Source of the DNA: Seminavis robusta
Taxonomy: Eukaryota; Bacillariophyta; Bacillariophyceae; Naviculales; Naviculaceae
NCBI GenBank assembly: GCA_903772945.1
Contig: CAICTM010001690.1
Coordinates: 1-24,344, forward strand
DNA: 24,344 nucleotides
Reading direction: 5' to 3'
Position numbers and translations under genes: made by a program. The notes below the pieces were generated by a model. That model saw only the letters and a list, made by a program, of their open reading frames with translations, ran no database searches and was not told the origin of the DNA. Each line of letters opens with the position of its first letter. The first letter of the stretch is position 1. Positions 10,598 to 19,144 of this stretch are shown here, one piece after another.

Positions 10598-10661
10598 GTA
10601 GGAGCGGGGACAGGGGGGGGTATGTAGAGAGCACTACATACAGCCTGTGCATATGAACAGG
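10598..10661 (+). repeat. Left terminal inverted repeat
   Basis: About 64 bp: a GTAGG start, a G-rich run with GGGGACAGGGG, then TAGAGAGCACTACATACAGC, ending in the palindrome CCTGTGCATATGAACAGG at 10644-10661. The segment 10621-10640 can fold on its own (TATGTAG/CTACATA arms). It pairs with 11702-11757. Confidence 0.8.
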
Positions 10662-10906
10662 GAGGATGCCCGCAGATTGAGAGCAAGGCCAGCCATTTTT
10701 TTGGCCTGAATTCAAAAACGTCCAATTTCCTGTGCAATCGAACAGGATAGCGACGCCTGTTCAATTGCACAGGAAATGGAGGGCCTGTGCAATCGAACAG
10801 GATAGCGACGCCTGTTCAATTGCACAGGAAATGGACGGCCTGCCTGTTCATATGTACAGGAGGCTGCACATATACAGGAGCTGGACGTCATGTTCAAATG
10901 CACAGG
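10644..10906. repeat. 18-bp palindrome array, left cluster
   Basis: Copies of CCTGTnCAnnTGnACAGG or close variants start at 10644, 10729, 10756, 10784, 10811, 10843 and 10889, with a degenerate one near 10864. From 10729 onward the spacing is mostly 27-32 bp. The 55 bp at 10729-10783 are repeated in tandem at 10784-10838 with a single change. Confidence 0.9.
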
Positions 10907-10941
10907 AATTGTGACGTTTTCTGGGTAGGCTTTCTCATTGC

Positions 10942-11136
10942 TCAACAGTAACACATAGATCTGCCATTACGTTCAGCATTACAGTCAAGCATGTCCTCTG
11001 CAGTGGCCAGAATTTCTAGCAAGAATCTACTGCTTCCATCCAAATTCTCGTAGTCTTTATGAATATCCTGCTTTGTTGGGAGATAATCCACATTAAATGG
11101 ACTTGGTGTAGTCATTGTTGAATGAAAACTCGGCAC
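10942..11136 (-). other. Small open frame inside the element, unknown
   Basis: 64 codons with no repeat-derived sequence, in the gap between palindrome clusters. The translation (for example DYENLDGSSRFLLEILATAE) looks like a helical protein piece. It could be a captured gene fragment or a remnant of the parent element's coding region. No family is recognised and expression is doubtful. Confidence 0.2.
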
Positions 11137-11140
11137 AAAT

Positions 11141-11236
11141 CCTGTTTGTTTGCACAGGCGACGGGTGCCTGTTCAATAGCACAGGAAGCTTCCTGTTCGT
11201 TTGCACAGGCGACGGGTGCCTGTTCAATAGTACATG
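11141..11236. repeat. 18-bp palindrome array, middle cluster
   Basis: Four copies start at 11141, 11168, 11192 and 11219 (spacing 24-27 bp). A CGACGGGTG spacer occurs twice between them. The last copy is degenerate at its right arm (ACATG for ACAGG). Confidence 0.88.
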
Positions 11237-11497
11237 AAATGAGAGTAATCTCATCTCTTGACCAGATGGAGGTATTCTGTTTCAGACTGTAGAAGTGGTT
11301 GCCTTAGATGATCAAGTGAAAGAATAGATGGTTGCAACTTCCTGTGTTTTCCTCTTCTCAGATAATGAAAAGAAATCAGGAGAAATGAAGTCCAAATCTC
11401 TCAGTGACAAACCCCAAAGCCACAAGCCACAAATGAATGCAAGAGACATATATGATAGTGGTAGTAGTAGTGGAAGGATCAGAAGCACGTCAGATTT

Positions 11498-11648
11498 CCT
11501 GTGTTGCACAGGCGCTTGTGCAATTGAACAGGAGGTCGGATCCTGTACAATTGCACAGGAAATCGCGTCGATCCTGTACAATTGCACAGGAATCGCGTCA
11601 GTCCTGTACAATTGCACAGGAATCACGTCACCTGTTCAATTGCACAGG
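11498..11648. repeat. 18-bp palindrome array, right cluster
   Basis: A 15-bp short form (CCTGTGTTGCACAGG) lies at 11498-11512. Full copies follow at 11515, 11542, 11573, 11603 and 11631, spaced 27-31 bp. Spacers share an AATCRCGTCR sequence. Most copies carry the core CAATTG. Confidence 0.9.
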
Positions 11649-11701
11649 AATCACGTCGCCTGTCAGGCCAAAATTTGACTGCAGGCTGGCTCTCTAAAAA
11701 T

Positions 11702-11757
11702 CCTGTGCATATGAACAGGCTGTATGTAGTGCTCTCTACCCCCTGTCCCCCCCCTAC
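11702..11757 (-). repeat. Right terminal inverted repeat
   Basis: Inverted copy of 10598-10661: the palindrome CCTGTGCATATGAACAGG (11702-11719), the complement of the TAGAGAGCACTACATACAGC block, then a C-rich run ending CCTAC. It is about 8 bp shorter than the left copy, in the G/C-run part. Confidence 0.8.
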
Positions 11758-11976
11758 TATCTACCGGTACTCAGTAGAATCCGTCCCAAAGAAATGGGGG
11801 GCGGAGTAGATTTAAAACTCCCACGATTGAGGAAGATCCAACGCTGACACCAAACCAAGACGCAACATAATCGTGAACATCGAGCACAATTATTGACCTG
11901 CACCGTGCCATGACAGTGCTTGAAAGCTGAAGCCGTACAAGAAGAGTAAAAAACAAAGCTTTGTCGCTTCTGGAGC

Positions 11977-13005
11977 ATGAGGAAATTGAAAGTATTGCCG
12001 CTGTGGGTGTTGGTATCTGCTCACGCGGTGAAAGGCGGGATATCCCACCTGCCAATCGCCACTACATGTAGTGCCAAAGCCAACGGCTCGGACATGGACG
12101 TGAAGTCGCAACAGGGGGAAGACGCTACTGCACCACTTGGACTTGCTCTTAATAACGAAGGTGACATACCGTCAAAGACAGGCAGTGGATTTGGACCTGC
12201 CCTAATTTCCAGATTTGGCCGTCCTCTAGCCGAGTTTGGACGTGACGTTGCCCTGGGACAGTCGGTCGACTATCGCGAGATTTTCCAAAGTGGGGGTGCC
12301 GCCGAATTGCTATTTTCGGGAGCCATGTTTCTTCCAGCTCGTCTCCTCCGCTCGAGTTTGTTGGGTTGGGCGGTCGCCGAGGCTATCGACAGACGGGGAT
12401 ATTATTTCTACAAAGGTGATTGGAACCGCAAAAAGAAGGAAAGCAAGGGGAAGCGCTACAAGAGAGTGACTACGGAATATCGAACGACCAAGACCGTGAC
12501 AAAGGGTTTAATTACAGAGTCTGAGGATCCAGATTTCGAGTTTGAGAAGCGGCGCCCTGCTGCAGGCATTCATCCGCAAAGCAAAAAGGCTCCGCCCACC
12601 AGCACTGTGGAAACGTTTGACGCACTCGTTCCGGAAAGCCAAAAGTCGACAAATCTCCTTGCCAAGTCGGATAAAGAACGCATTGTCGAGGGGTTCGAAT
12701 GGAAGGAACGTGGAGGAAAGCGGTACAAAGTACGACGCAAAAAGAAGAAGAAAAAGAAGCTTTCCATTGCTTGGACACGCAAGAACCAGTTTGCAGTTTT
12801 GTGGGCTTTGGGACATGTTTTCTCTCCCTTGCTTTGGCTGACACCAATTGGAGGTTGGCTTGGAGTTCTTTTCGTTTCTGCCGAATTGGTTCAGCGGGTG
12901 GAATTGAAGGACAATGAGCTTTTCGGATTGATCGAGCCTTTTCGCGGCGACCCGGTGAAAGCTGTCCTATTTGGATCGATTGTCGGGGCAGTGATGTCAT
13001 TCTAG
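11977..13005 (+). CDS. Unknown membrane protein with a charged, lysine-rich middle
   Basis: 342 residues from the ATG at 11977. I do not recognise a family. An N-terminal hydrophobic stretch (about residues 5-18) could be a signal peptide. A hydrophobic segment follows at about 108-137. The middle (about 141-265) is hydrophilic and very basic, with a run of seven lysines near 255-261. The C-terminal part has two or three further hydrophobic segments (about 271-304 and 326-342). The layout suggests an integral membrane protein with a long basic loop on one side. The frame is intact, begins 220 bp from the mobile element, and has codon use like its neighbours. Confidence 0.6.
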   Translation: MRKLKVLPLWVLVSAHAVKGGISHLPIATTCSAKANGSDMDVKSQQGEDATAPLGLALNNEGDIPSKTGSGFGPALISRFGRPLAEFGRDVALGQSVDYREIFQSGGAAELLFSGAMFLPARLLRSSLLGWAVAEAIDRRGYYFYKGDWNRKKKESKGKRYKRVTTEYRTTKTVTKGLITESEDPDFEFEKRRPAAGIHPQSKKAPPTSTVETFDALVPESQKSTNLLAKSDKERIVEGFEWKERGGKRYKVRRKKKKKKKLSIAWTRKNQFAVLWALGHVFSPLLWLTPIGGWLGVLFVSAELVQRVELKDNELFGLIEPFRGDPVKAVLFGSIVGAVMSF

Positions 13006-13526
13006 AGCATGCAGCTTCAGATTGTTTGTGGGGCCAGTTGCTTGGTAATTTGGTAATTGTTGAAATGGGGGCAACAGGGTGACGATGTACGTTATGAGCC
13101 TTGCTCTTAGTGGTGGTTCACTTGAATCTACATTTTCCGGTACCGGTAGATTGAGGGATCCCAGCAGATTACACTGTACCTCTACTGTCCACTATCTGAA
13201 GGAACTGCATACGGTATCCCAAAAAGCGAGGTAGGACTGTTTGCCGCTTTGTTTGGGCTACCAGGTCCGGTATCTGGGAACCAATCACTTCCATAAGTGC
13301 TTTGCGCAAAGCACTTGCTTGAAAGGCTACCGGTGTGAACACCGTGTTCTGCCATTAGACGGATCCACAGGGCCCCTAAGCCTTCCTAGCTACCGTAGGC
13401 TCGCTATTTGCATTGCATTATTATTATTGTTAATGTGAAGAGGCACATCTATCTGTCCTGCACCCATCACATGACCATCACTTCCAACTCATTATTCTTT
13501 CACACCTTGAGTGTTGTTTTCTAGCG
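13006..13526. other. Spacer with a perfect 22-bp palindrome
   Basis: No gene is supported. A perfect 22-bp palindrome lies at 13295-13316 (half-site AAGTGCTTTGC). A TACCGGTA occurs at 13141-13148. The stretch should hold the promoter of the Mpv17-family gene. Confidence 0.55.
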
Positions 13527-14057
13527 ATGTTGTTGAAGAAGGCCTTCCAGGCGGCTCTTCAGTCGTCCTGTATCATGACGGTGGCCGATGTGGGAACTCA
13601 ATGGATTGTGGAGGGCAAGAATTTTTCGTCGGATTACGACGGCACTCGAACATGTCGATGGACCATGGCGGGATTTTTGCATGGTCCGTACTTTTTTGCG
13701 GGATTTTCCATGGTAGATCAACGCCTGGGAGCAGCCACGTCTCTCAAAGTGGTGGCTCAAAAGACGGCCATTGCTCAATTCGTCCTCTTTCCGCCATACC
13801 TGGTAGCCTTGTTTGGTCTGATGGGTGTGTTGGAAAGGCATCCCAATATTCTCGACAAGATTCAAGCAAAGGTACCCGAAGCGTTCTTGAGTGGATGCAT
13901 CTATTGGCCGGTGGCCAACGGAATCAATTTTGCTCTGATTCCTGCGTCGCTTCGTGTCCCTTATGTGGCTTCGGCGGCCGGTCTTTGGAATTGTTATCTG
14001 AGTTGGGAAAACGCGCGAGATTCGGGTGGTAAAGAGTCCGAGGATGAGACACAGTAA
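13527..14057 (+). CDS. Mpv17/PMP22 family membrane protein
   Basis: 176 residues from the ATG at 13527, the usual size for the family. Family landmarks appear in order: an N-terminal helix with ADVGTQ, the TCRWTMAGFLHGPYFF block (about residues 42-57), a Lys and Gln helix in the middle (KVVAQKTAIAQFVLFPPYL), and the C-terminal signature YWPVANGINFALIPASLR then LWNCYLSW (about 125-160). Family members are four-helix proteins of inner mitochondrial, peroxisomal or plastid membranes. Some form channels, but the substrate of most is unknown. No clear cleavable targeting peptide is seen, so the compartment is open. The tail after the last helix is short and acidic. Confidence 0.85.
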   Translation: MLLKKAFQAALQSSCIMTVADVGTQWIVEGKNFSSDYDGTRTCRWTMAGFLHGPYFFAGFSMVDQRLGAATSLKVVAQKTAIAQFVLFPPYLVALFGLMGVLERHPNILDKIQAKVPEAFLSGCIYWPVANGINFALIPASLRVPYVASAAGLWNCYLSWENARDSGGKESEDETQ

Positions 14058-14633
14058 TGAGGGACATGAAGGATATTGTTATTTTGGTAACATAAACGAC
14101 AATTCTCTTTGATTTTGGCAAAGATCCAAGTGGGAGCAGAGGAATACCGGTACAGATGCAAAGCCAATACCGAAGTTGGCGGGCTACGAAGCTCACTTCC
14201 GTGGATGCACTGATTTTTCCATCTGAGTGGAGAGACAACAATTCGTTAAACGATGTGGAACGAACCTCTTCAGTTTCCGGTGGGCATACCGGTATAGCTC
14301 ATTTATTTGGTTCCCTGATTATTGAGTGACAAATGCTCAACGATCTTGCATCGTGTCGGTTTCGCGCATTTTGGACTCAAAAGAAAATCACATTTTGGCT
14401 CGTTTTGGAGGAGATCAAAACAAGTTCTGATGGTTCTATATTGTGGATTATCCGCTGTTATCAATATTGAAGCTTGTTTGTGGTTGCAGAAGTTCTAGCA
14501 TCTGCAACAGAACACAGTACGGTAGCATCAATTGCTGCAGGCAATGTGATATGGTCAACAAATTAATAACACATCTAACTAGCTAGCTATAGCCCAGTTG
14601 GCCACTCCTACGATATATCTACAATTCATCTTT
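14058..14633. other. Spacer between convergent genes
   Basis: No gene is supported. It contains 3' flanks of the Mpv17-family and CPBP genes and two TACCGGTA palindromes (14145 and 14287). Confidence 0.5.
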
Positions 14634-15242
14634 CTATGCATCCTTCCCTTTTTGCAGAGCTCGTTCCCCACCAAAGAAATCACGCCACAGCGCCACTGGC
14701 AATCCATGGGTCAGAACAGCCGCCCACACGCTTCCCCCGCTCACGATATACGACAAGGTGGTTCCACCCAAGACAATGGTGGCCAAGAACAAAAAGCGCG
14801 GGTCTCCAAAGACTTGTTTGCCACGGGGATATGCCACGGCGGAAAAGACGGGATGCGACGCCACATGGACCGCGAGCACGGTCAGGGCAGTCTTGTACAG
14901 CGTCAAGGTAGTGGGGCAGTTGATTGTTGCGGCTGTTTGCGTCGCATGCTGCAGAATGGTGGACAACGTCGTGGGTGCCGCGGGGGTTGGGAGGAGTGCC
15001 GCTCTCCAAATCACTTCTTCCAGGAGTCCGGGTACGACAAAGGCACTCAGAGGACGCCACAAATCAGATGGAGGTGGCGGCGAAAAATTATCCAGTTCGA
15101 TGAATCCAGTAGCCAAAGATCCCACACCAGCGGCCGCTGTAGTCGCTGCCGTAATGCCGATAATGGGATACCATCCTTGAGCTCCCACAGGAATTGTTGT
15201 CAGGGATGTCAAGACCCGCTGTCCTATCGTATTCACAAGCAT
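14634..15242 (-). CDS. CPBP-family intramembrane metalloprotease (CAAX protease-like)
   Basis: The first ATG in the open frame is at 15242, giving 202 residues (a GTG five codons upstream is less likely). Motif 1 is EEVIWR (residues 75-80), the EExxxR signature. A His-containing helix follows (HVASH, about 126-130). The last motif is HGLPVALWRD (179-188). The glutamates and histidines form the active site in this family of integral membrane proteases. Several hydrophobic segments are consistent with a polytopic protein. Relatives process prenylated proteins or act in plastid and bacterial membranes. The HGLPV(A)xW ending resembles cyanobacterial and plastid-type members, so a plastid location is possible; I see no clear transit peptide, and the N-terminus may be incomplete. 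Confidence 0.8.
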   Translation of the reverse strand: MLVNTIGQRVLTSLTTIPVGAQGWYPIIGITAATTAAAGVGSLATGFIELDNFSPPPPSDLWRPLSAFVVPGLLEEVIWRAALLPTPAAPTTLSTILQHATQTAATINCPTTLTLYKTALTVLAVHVASHPVFSAVAYPRGKQVFGDPRFLFLATIVLGGTTLSYIVSGGSVWAAVLTHGLPVALWRDFFGGERALQKGKDA

Positions 15243-16069
15243 CTTGGCAACGGCCACTCATTCTTTCGCAACGAACAACGGCGCGTTGTTGGTGGGTGTT
15301 TGGGTGCGTCCAGGATAACAATAATAATACAGCATATCCTACTTTTTTTATAAAACAGATCAAAAAGGTAGCTATCAGGTATCCCCCTTTGCCCCCCTTT
15401 GGCCCTCCCTCCTGCTTTCAGCTTTGCCCCCATAGCCCCAAAGTGTCTCTTTTGTCATGAAAGCTAGGTTGTAGCAGCTAGCTAGTAAGTGGCTGCAGAT
15501 GTATGTCTTGTGGGCAATGGGGATCATGCAGAGACATGCAATGATTCGATTCATTTTGGATCCTTCAGAAATGACGTCCAGGACAACACTCCTAGCTAGG
15601 TACTGTATCTCCTGCTCCAGCAAAACTCTTTTATCAGAGAGTCGAGTGACTCAGTCATGAGGGAAAGCTTTGGAGTTTAACTTCTTCCTGCACACAAAAG
15701 AGTCGTAGGGCTTGAGGGAACATATAGAAGAATCACTTTTGCACCTATGTTCTACGATTAGATATAGAGGACCTGTGACACCTCGTTCTGGGGAGAGACC
15801 CTTCATTCATCTTTGGCTGATACAAAGAAAGACAAAGCCTAAGTTATGTAATTGTTGTTTGTGGAGTTCGGCGGCCGGTGGCTCATCTTTTGTTGTTTCT
15901 GTAGTTTTGTGTTTGGTTTAGGAGTTGATGGTGGAGGTTCTGGTGGGCCCCAGCTTACACACTGCTTGCTTAAGACCAGAAGTCATTGCAACAACATACC
16001 GGTACACAGCAGCTTTCACAGCCTACCGATATTTGGTACAATCCTTACTGGCTCAACCACTGCTTTGAT
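15243..16069. other. Intergenic stretch without a supported gene
   Basis: About 830 bp with only short open frames. It should include the promoter of the CPBP gene and the 3' flank of the secreted-protein gene. A TACCGGTA is at 15997-16004, close to the end of the latter, and a pyrimidine-rich run (CCCCCTTTG repeats) is at 15382-15425. Confidence 0.45.
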
Positions 16070-17548
16070 TCATGAATGCTCAGGGACCAACAATGCAATG
16101 AAGAGAATGGCAACTCCACCAAGACCGGCAATTCCTCTTTTGAAGAATGCAGGGTTGGCATCACTGGTAGTAGGAGCTTCTCCTGGCTCTGTGCTGCTTG
16201 CGGGTGGCTCTGTGCTGCTTGTGGGCTGCTCGTCGGAACCATCAGCACCAGTGCCCCCTCCAGCTTCGCTGTTACTACTGTTAGTCGCCTCTGCGTCGTT
16301 GTTGCCAACACCGAGCCATTCCTCAGTTGTTCCCGGGCAACCGCTGTCCGGTGGAACGGGATACTCGGTATAATCCGGTTCTCCGTCGACAGTCGTGGAA
16401 TACCAAAAGGAAGACCCGAGAGTTCCTGGCGTCGTGTCCAGTTTGTCCAGGCCTATGTAATACCCCTCTTCAATGGAAACATACATGAGGCAGGGAAAGA
16501 TGCCGGCGGCATCAATGGCATTGCCCAAATAGACGCGGACAAGTTGAGGATCCCCGAAGTCTTCCATGCCGTACTTGCCGGTGATGTTCCAAAGACCAAT
16601 GAAGTCAAAAAATCTGGAATCATAATTGTACACCTCACACGCAAAGTTGCAATTGTCCAGCCAGGTACAAGTGGGAGGATCGGCCGTGTAATCTGCCAAG
16701 AAGAAACCGCTGTCGTTGAACCAAAAGCCATTGGCAGCCCCTGCCGTCAAGTAGAGCAACTGACGCGCATCATCATGGATCCAAACCGATGGCCCAGTAT
16801 ATCCAATTCCAGCCAGGGAAAAGATGCCTTCTCCCGCATACTGAAGCCCTATTAGATCGAGGATTTGACTCTCATCCACTCCGCTGCAACTCGCCTCGAC
16901 ATCGGGTGTCGTGCAGATGGTGAGAGCTCCCGTTTCGGCCATGGGCAACCGCTGCCCAAACTTTCCCCATTCGTAGCGAACTGCTCCAAACGGTGGTTGA
17001 TTCACCTCGAGCGTTTCGGGAAAAGGTTTGCCAGACGGAATGGCATCCAACCCCAAGAGCCAAGCAGTAGCATTTCCATCGCCAGTGTCCTCGGTTGTGA
17101 CATAAGCCACTGCCAGCATGGTGTTATTGTCTTCCAATACACAAAACGAATAGCGGTAGTCAAAACCATTGTACTGGTCGGGAGGACACTCATAATCCAA
17201 GCGTTCATCGGAATTCTTTACAAAGAGGGGACCTATGCGAGCTTCGATATCATCGTCAATTCCAAACTGAAGGTCTTGAAATGTCGTGTAGGCGTGCATT
17301 TGCTGAATGTGACTCCAGTCGAGAACCGCACAGTCGGGGTTGTCGGCTGCCACTGCGGCAGGGTCGGTACCGGGATACGACGTGATCGTTTTGGGAACAC
17401 AGGTTTCGCTGGTGCCGTCGAATGGGCCGCGCAACCACTCCATGGTGGTCGTTACCTGTTGGGCCATGGCATGGTTGCCGCTGGAGGATCCTTTCCAAAT
17501 GGCCAGGACAGTCAAAAGTCGAGAGACAACCAACTGATGGATCTTCAT
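16070..17548 (-). CDS. Secreted, probably GPI-anchored protein of unknown function
   Basis: 492 residues from the ATG at 17548. An N-terminal signal peptide probably ends near residue 29 (AMA before QQ). A large extracellular domain (about 30-415) has many Cys and aromatic residues and several N-glycosylation sites, but no family I recognise. A Ser/Thr/Pro/Glu-rich stalk follows (about 420-462), with the repeat ASSTEP occurring twice in succession. The protein ends in a short hydrophobic segment (AGLGGVAILFIALLV) with only a few residues after it. That is the pattern of a GPI-attachment signal, although a single-pass anchor is also possible. It most likely sits on the cell surface or in the wall. 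Confidence 0.65.
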   Translation of the reverse strand: MKIHQLVVSRLLTVLAIWKGSSSGNHAMAQQVTTTMEWLRGPFDGTSETCVPKTITSYPGTDPAAVAADNPDCAVLDWSHIQQMHAYTTFQDLQFGIDDDIEARIGPLFVKNSDERLDYECPPDQYNGFDYRYSFCVLEDNNTMLAVAYVTTEDTGDGNATAWLLGLDAIPSGKPFPETLEVNQPPFGAVRYEWGKFGQRLPMAETGALTICTTPDVEASCSGVDESQILDLIGLQYAGEGIFSLAGIGYTGPSVWIHDDARQLLYLTAGAANGFWFNDSGFFLADYTADPPTCTWLDNCNFACEVYNYDSRFFDFIGLWNITGKYGMEDFGDPQLVRVYLGNAIDAAGIFPCLMYVSIEEGYYIGLDKLDTTPGTLGSSFWYSTTVDGEPDYTEYPVPPDSGCPGTTEEWLGVGNNDAEATNSSNSEAGGGTGADGSDEQPTSSTEPPASSTEPGEAPTTSDANPAFFKRGIAGLGGVAILFIALLVPEHS

Positions 17549-18265
17549 GTTTGTTACCTTATTGAAAACGAAAGATGTTACTGTCGGTTAGAGGGGACTA
17601 TGGGGGAGAGTGGATGATGGGGAGGGAGTTACCTTTTACAATATGACCGGACCTGAATTGTGATTGTGAATTGTGATTGTGGACAACAGATCACCCTGTC
17701 GGGGTACGGTAGTATCGTAGCAACAGACTTGGTTCCAGAAGAATTGATTTCTTTTACGTTACAAACGGGTGCCAAGCTTTTCGAGTGCAGTACATGTACG
17801 TGAGTTGGTGTCACATCCGATCCAAAGCATAAAAAGATTGCGGCGGGTGCGTCTGTTGTACGCGGATATCCTGTGACTTAACTATTATTTTAATAATAGT
17901 GACAGTTCCGAAAGGGGGAAAGTAAACGAGGCTTTAATGCCTTTTATTAGTACCGTTACCAGTACAGGTACTGGTCCGTTGTTACTTCCTGAGTGACAGT
18001 CCGAAGATACCGGTACCCAAAGTTTGTCTCCAACCCTAACCTGATTCTGCAAGAAAATGGCCACAACACGGCCATTCGTCGAGCCTTGCCCAATTTTGGC
18101 CAGATGGATGGATGCAACAGCCACCACGCCATGACCATCGGCTCTGGTGGTGGACACAGCACCCCCCTCTACTACTAGACGGTGCTGATTAGCTGGAGGA
18201 AGACGAGCGACGATGGAGATGTGTTGATTCGGACTCATTTGCCTCTCGAGAACAATACCTGTATC
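17549..18265. other. Divergent promoter region
   Basis: This separates the minus-strand secreted-protein gene from the plus-strand U-box gene, so it should carry both promoters. It has an AT-rich hairpin at 17881-17900 (arms ACTATTATT/AATAATAGT) and a TACCGGTA at 18008-18015. A 152-codon minus-strand frame crosses into the U-box gene but shows no protein-like features. Confidence 0.5.
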
Positions 18266-19144
18266 ATGCCAGAACCGGATCGAAATAATTCCAATGTACT
18301 TTTTAACGAGTATGTTAACAAACTTTCCTACCAAGAGCTCCAAGACATATGTCGGAAACTGGATGTGGATAATACGGGCACCAAGGAGCAGCTCATTGTC
18401 AAGATTGGCAACACCGTAAAGAGACCCCCATCCGAAGTCAAATGTGCCATTACCATGGAGCTACCGTTTGATCCCGTGAAAGCCAAAGATGGACGCATCT
18501 ACGAACGATCCGCCGTTGAAAATCACCTGCAAAAGAGCAAAACATCTCCGGTCACCAACGAGCCAATGGCTCGGCAACTGGTAGATGCCCCACAACACAG
18601 GTTTCTCGTAGAGTTGCTGATCAAAATGGGTATTATTAGTGGAGAATTGCTGGACAGTTGGAAAATTAAAGAAAAGGAAAAGGAAGAAATGGACGCATTG
18701 CTCAAACTGGCCAGTGGCGGTGACAAACATGCCATGAGCACAGCAGGGACCAACTATCGATTTGGCAGAGAAGGTTTTCGAAAGGACTTGAAATTGGCTT
18801 ATGTGTGGTTTCACAAGGCCCATGTGGCGGGCAGCGTTCGAGCCACAGCCAATCTAGGAGACTTGCTCTGCAAAGGCAAAGGCGGTGTAAAAGCGAATCA
18901 CCAGCTGGGAATGATGTACATTGCCATGGCGGCCGGTCAGGGCTCCAAATATGCCGCATATAAACTCGCTGATGCCTTTTCCTATGGCAAATATGGCACC
19001 CCGGTAGACAAGGAGGCGGCATTACGATGGGCTCACAAGGCTTTGAATGATGACGAGAACGGCACAATGCTCCGTGACACGACAAGAACTGATGCCCAAA
19101 AACTTCTCGACGAGCTCATGTCCGACAACGCAACAGTTTCATAA
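18266..19144 (+). CDS. U-box domain protein with Sel1-type repeats
   Basis: The ATG at 18266 gives 292 residues (MPEPDRNN...). The frame is open upstream to a GTG at 18182, but no earlier ATG exists. Domains in order: a SAP-like helical motif (LSYQELQDICRKL to about residue 51); a U-box (about 60-118) with CAITMELPFDPVKAKDGRIY and the TSPVTNEPM loop; a charged linker; then Sel1-like helical repeats (about 146-280), seen as repeated G-x-x-Y-x-x-G and A-x-x-W patterns. U-boxes recruit E2 enzymes and make the protein an E3 ubiquitin ligase, while Sel1 repeats bind partners. This type is frequent in diatoms. The substrate is unknown. The SAP-like call is tentative. Confidence 0.8.
   Translation: MPEPDRNNSNVLFNEYVNKLSYQELQDICRKLDVDNTGTKEQLIVKIGNTVKRPPSEVKCAITMELPFDPVKAKDGRIYERSAVENHLQKSKTSPVTNEPMARQLVDAPQHRFLVELLIKMGIISGELLDSWKIKEKEKEEMDALLKLASGGDKHAMSTAGTNYRFGREGFRKDLKLAYVWFHKAHVAGSVRATANLGDLLCKGKGGVKANHQLGMMYIAMAAGQGSKYAAYKLADAFSYGKYGTPVDKEAALRWAHKALNDDENGTMLRDTTRTDAQKLLDELMSDNATVS

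Larger units (their letters stand above)
10598..11757. mobile_element. Non-autonomous DNA element with inverted terminal repeats and a palindrome array
   Basis: The ends at 10598-10661 and 11702-11757 are inverted copies of one another. TAGAGAGCACTACATACAGC and the adjoining palindrome match; the main difference is the length of the G-runs. A TA dinucleotide lies immediately outside each end (10596-10597 and 11758-11759), compatible with a TA target duplication, although TA could also belong to the repeat. The interior holds many copies of an 18-bp palindrome and no transposase frame. The size (about 1.16 kb) and structure fit a MITE-like element mobilised in trans. The parent superfamily is not known. 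Confidence 0.75.

Noticed and set aside
10729..11648. CRISPR-like array of short repeats with spacers
   Set aside because: Repeat units are only 18 bp, palindromic and variable in the centre, spacers are about 10 bp and partly shared, and the context is eukaryotic with inverted terminal repeats on both sides.
10588..11767. 8-bp target duplication (hAT-like) around the palindrome element
   Set aside because: The 8 bp on the two sides do not match; only a TA dinucleotide is shared.
18182..18265. Upstream GTG start for the U-box gene
   Set aside because: Non-ATG start in a eukaryote; the ATG at 18266 keeps all domains.
17885..18343. 152-codon minus-strand frame
   Set aside because: It overlaps the start of the U-box gene on the opposite strand, and has no recognisable motif.
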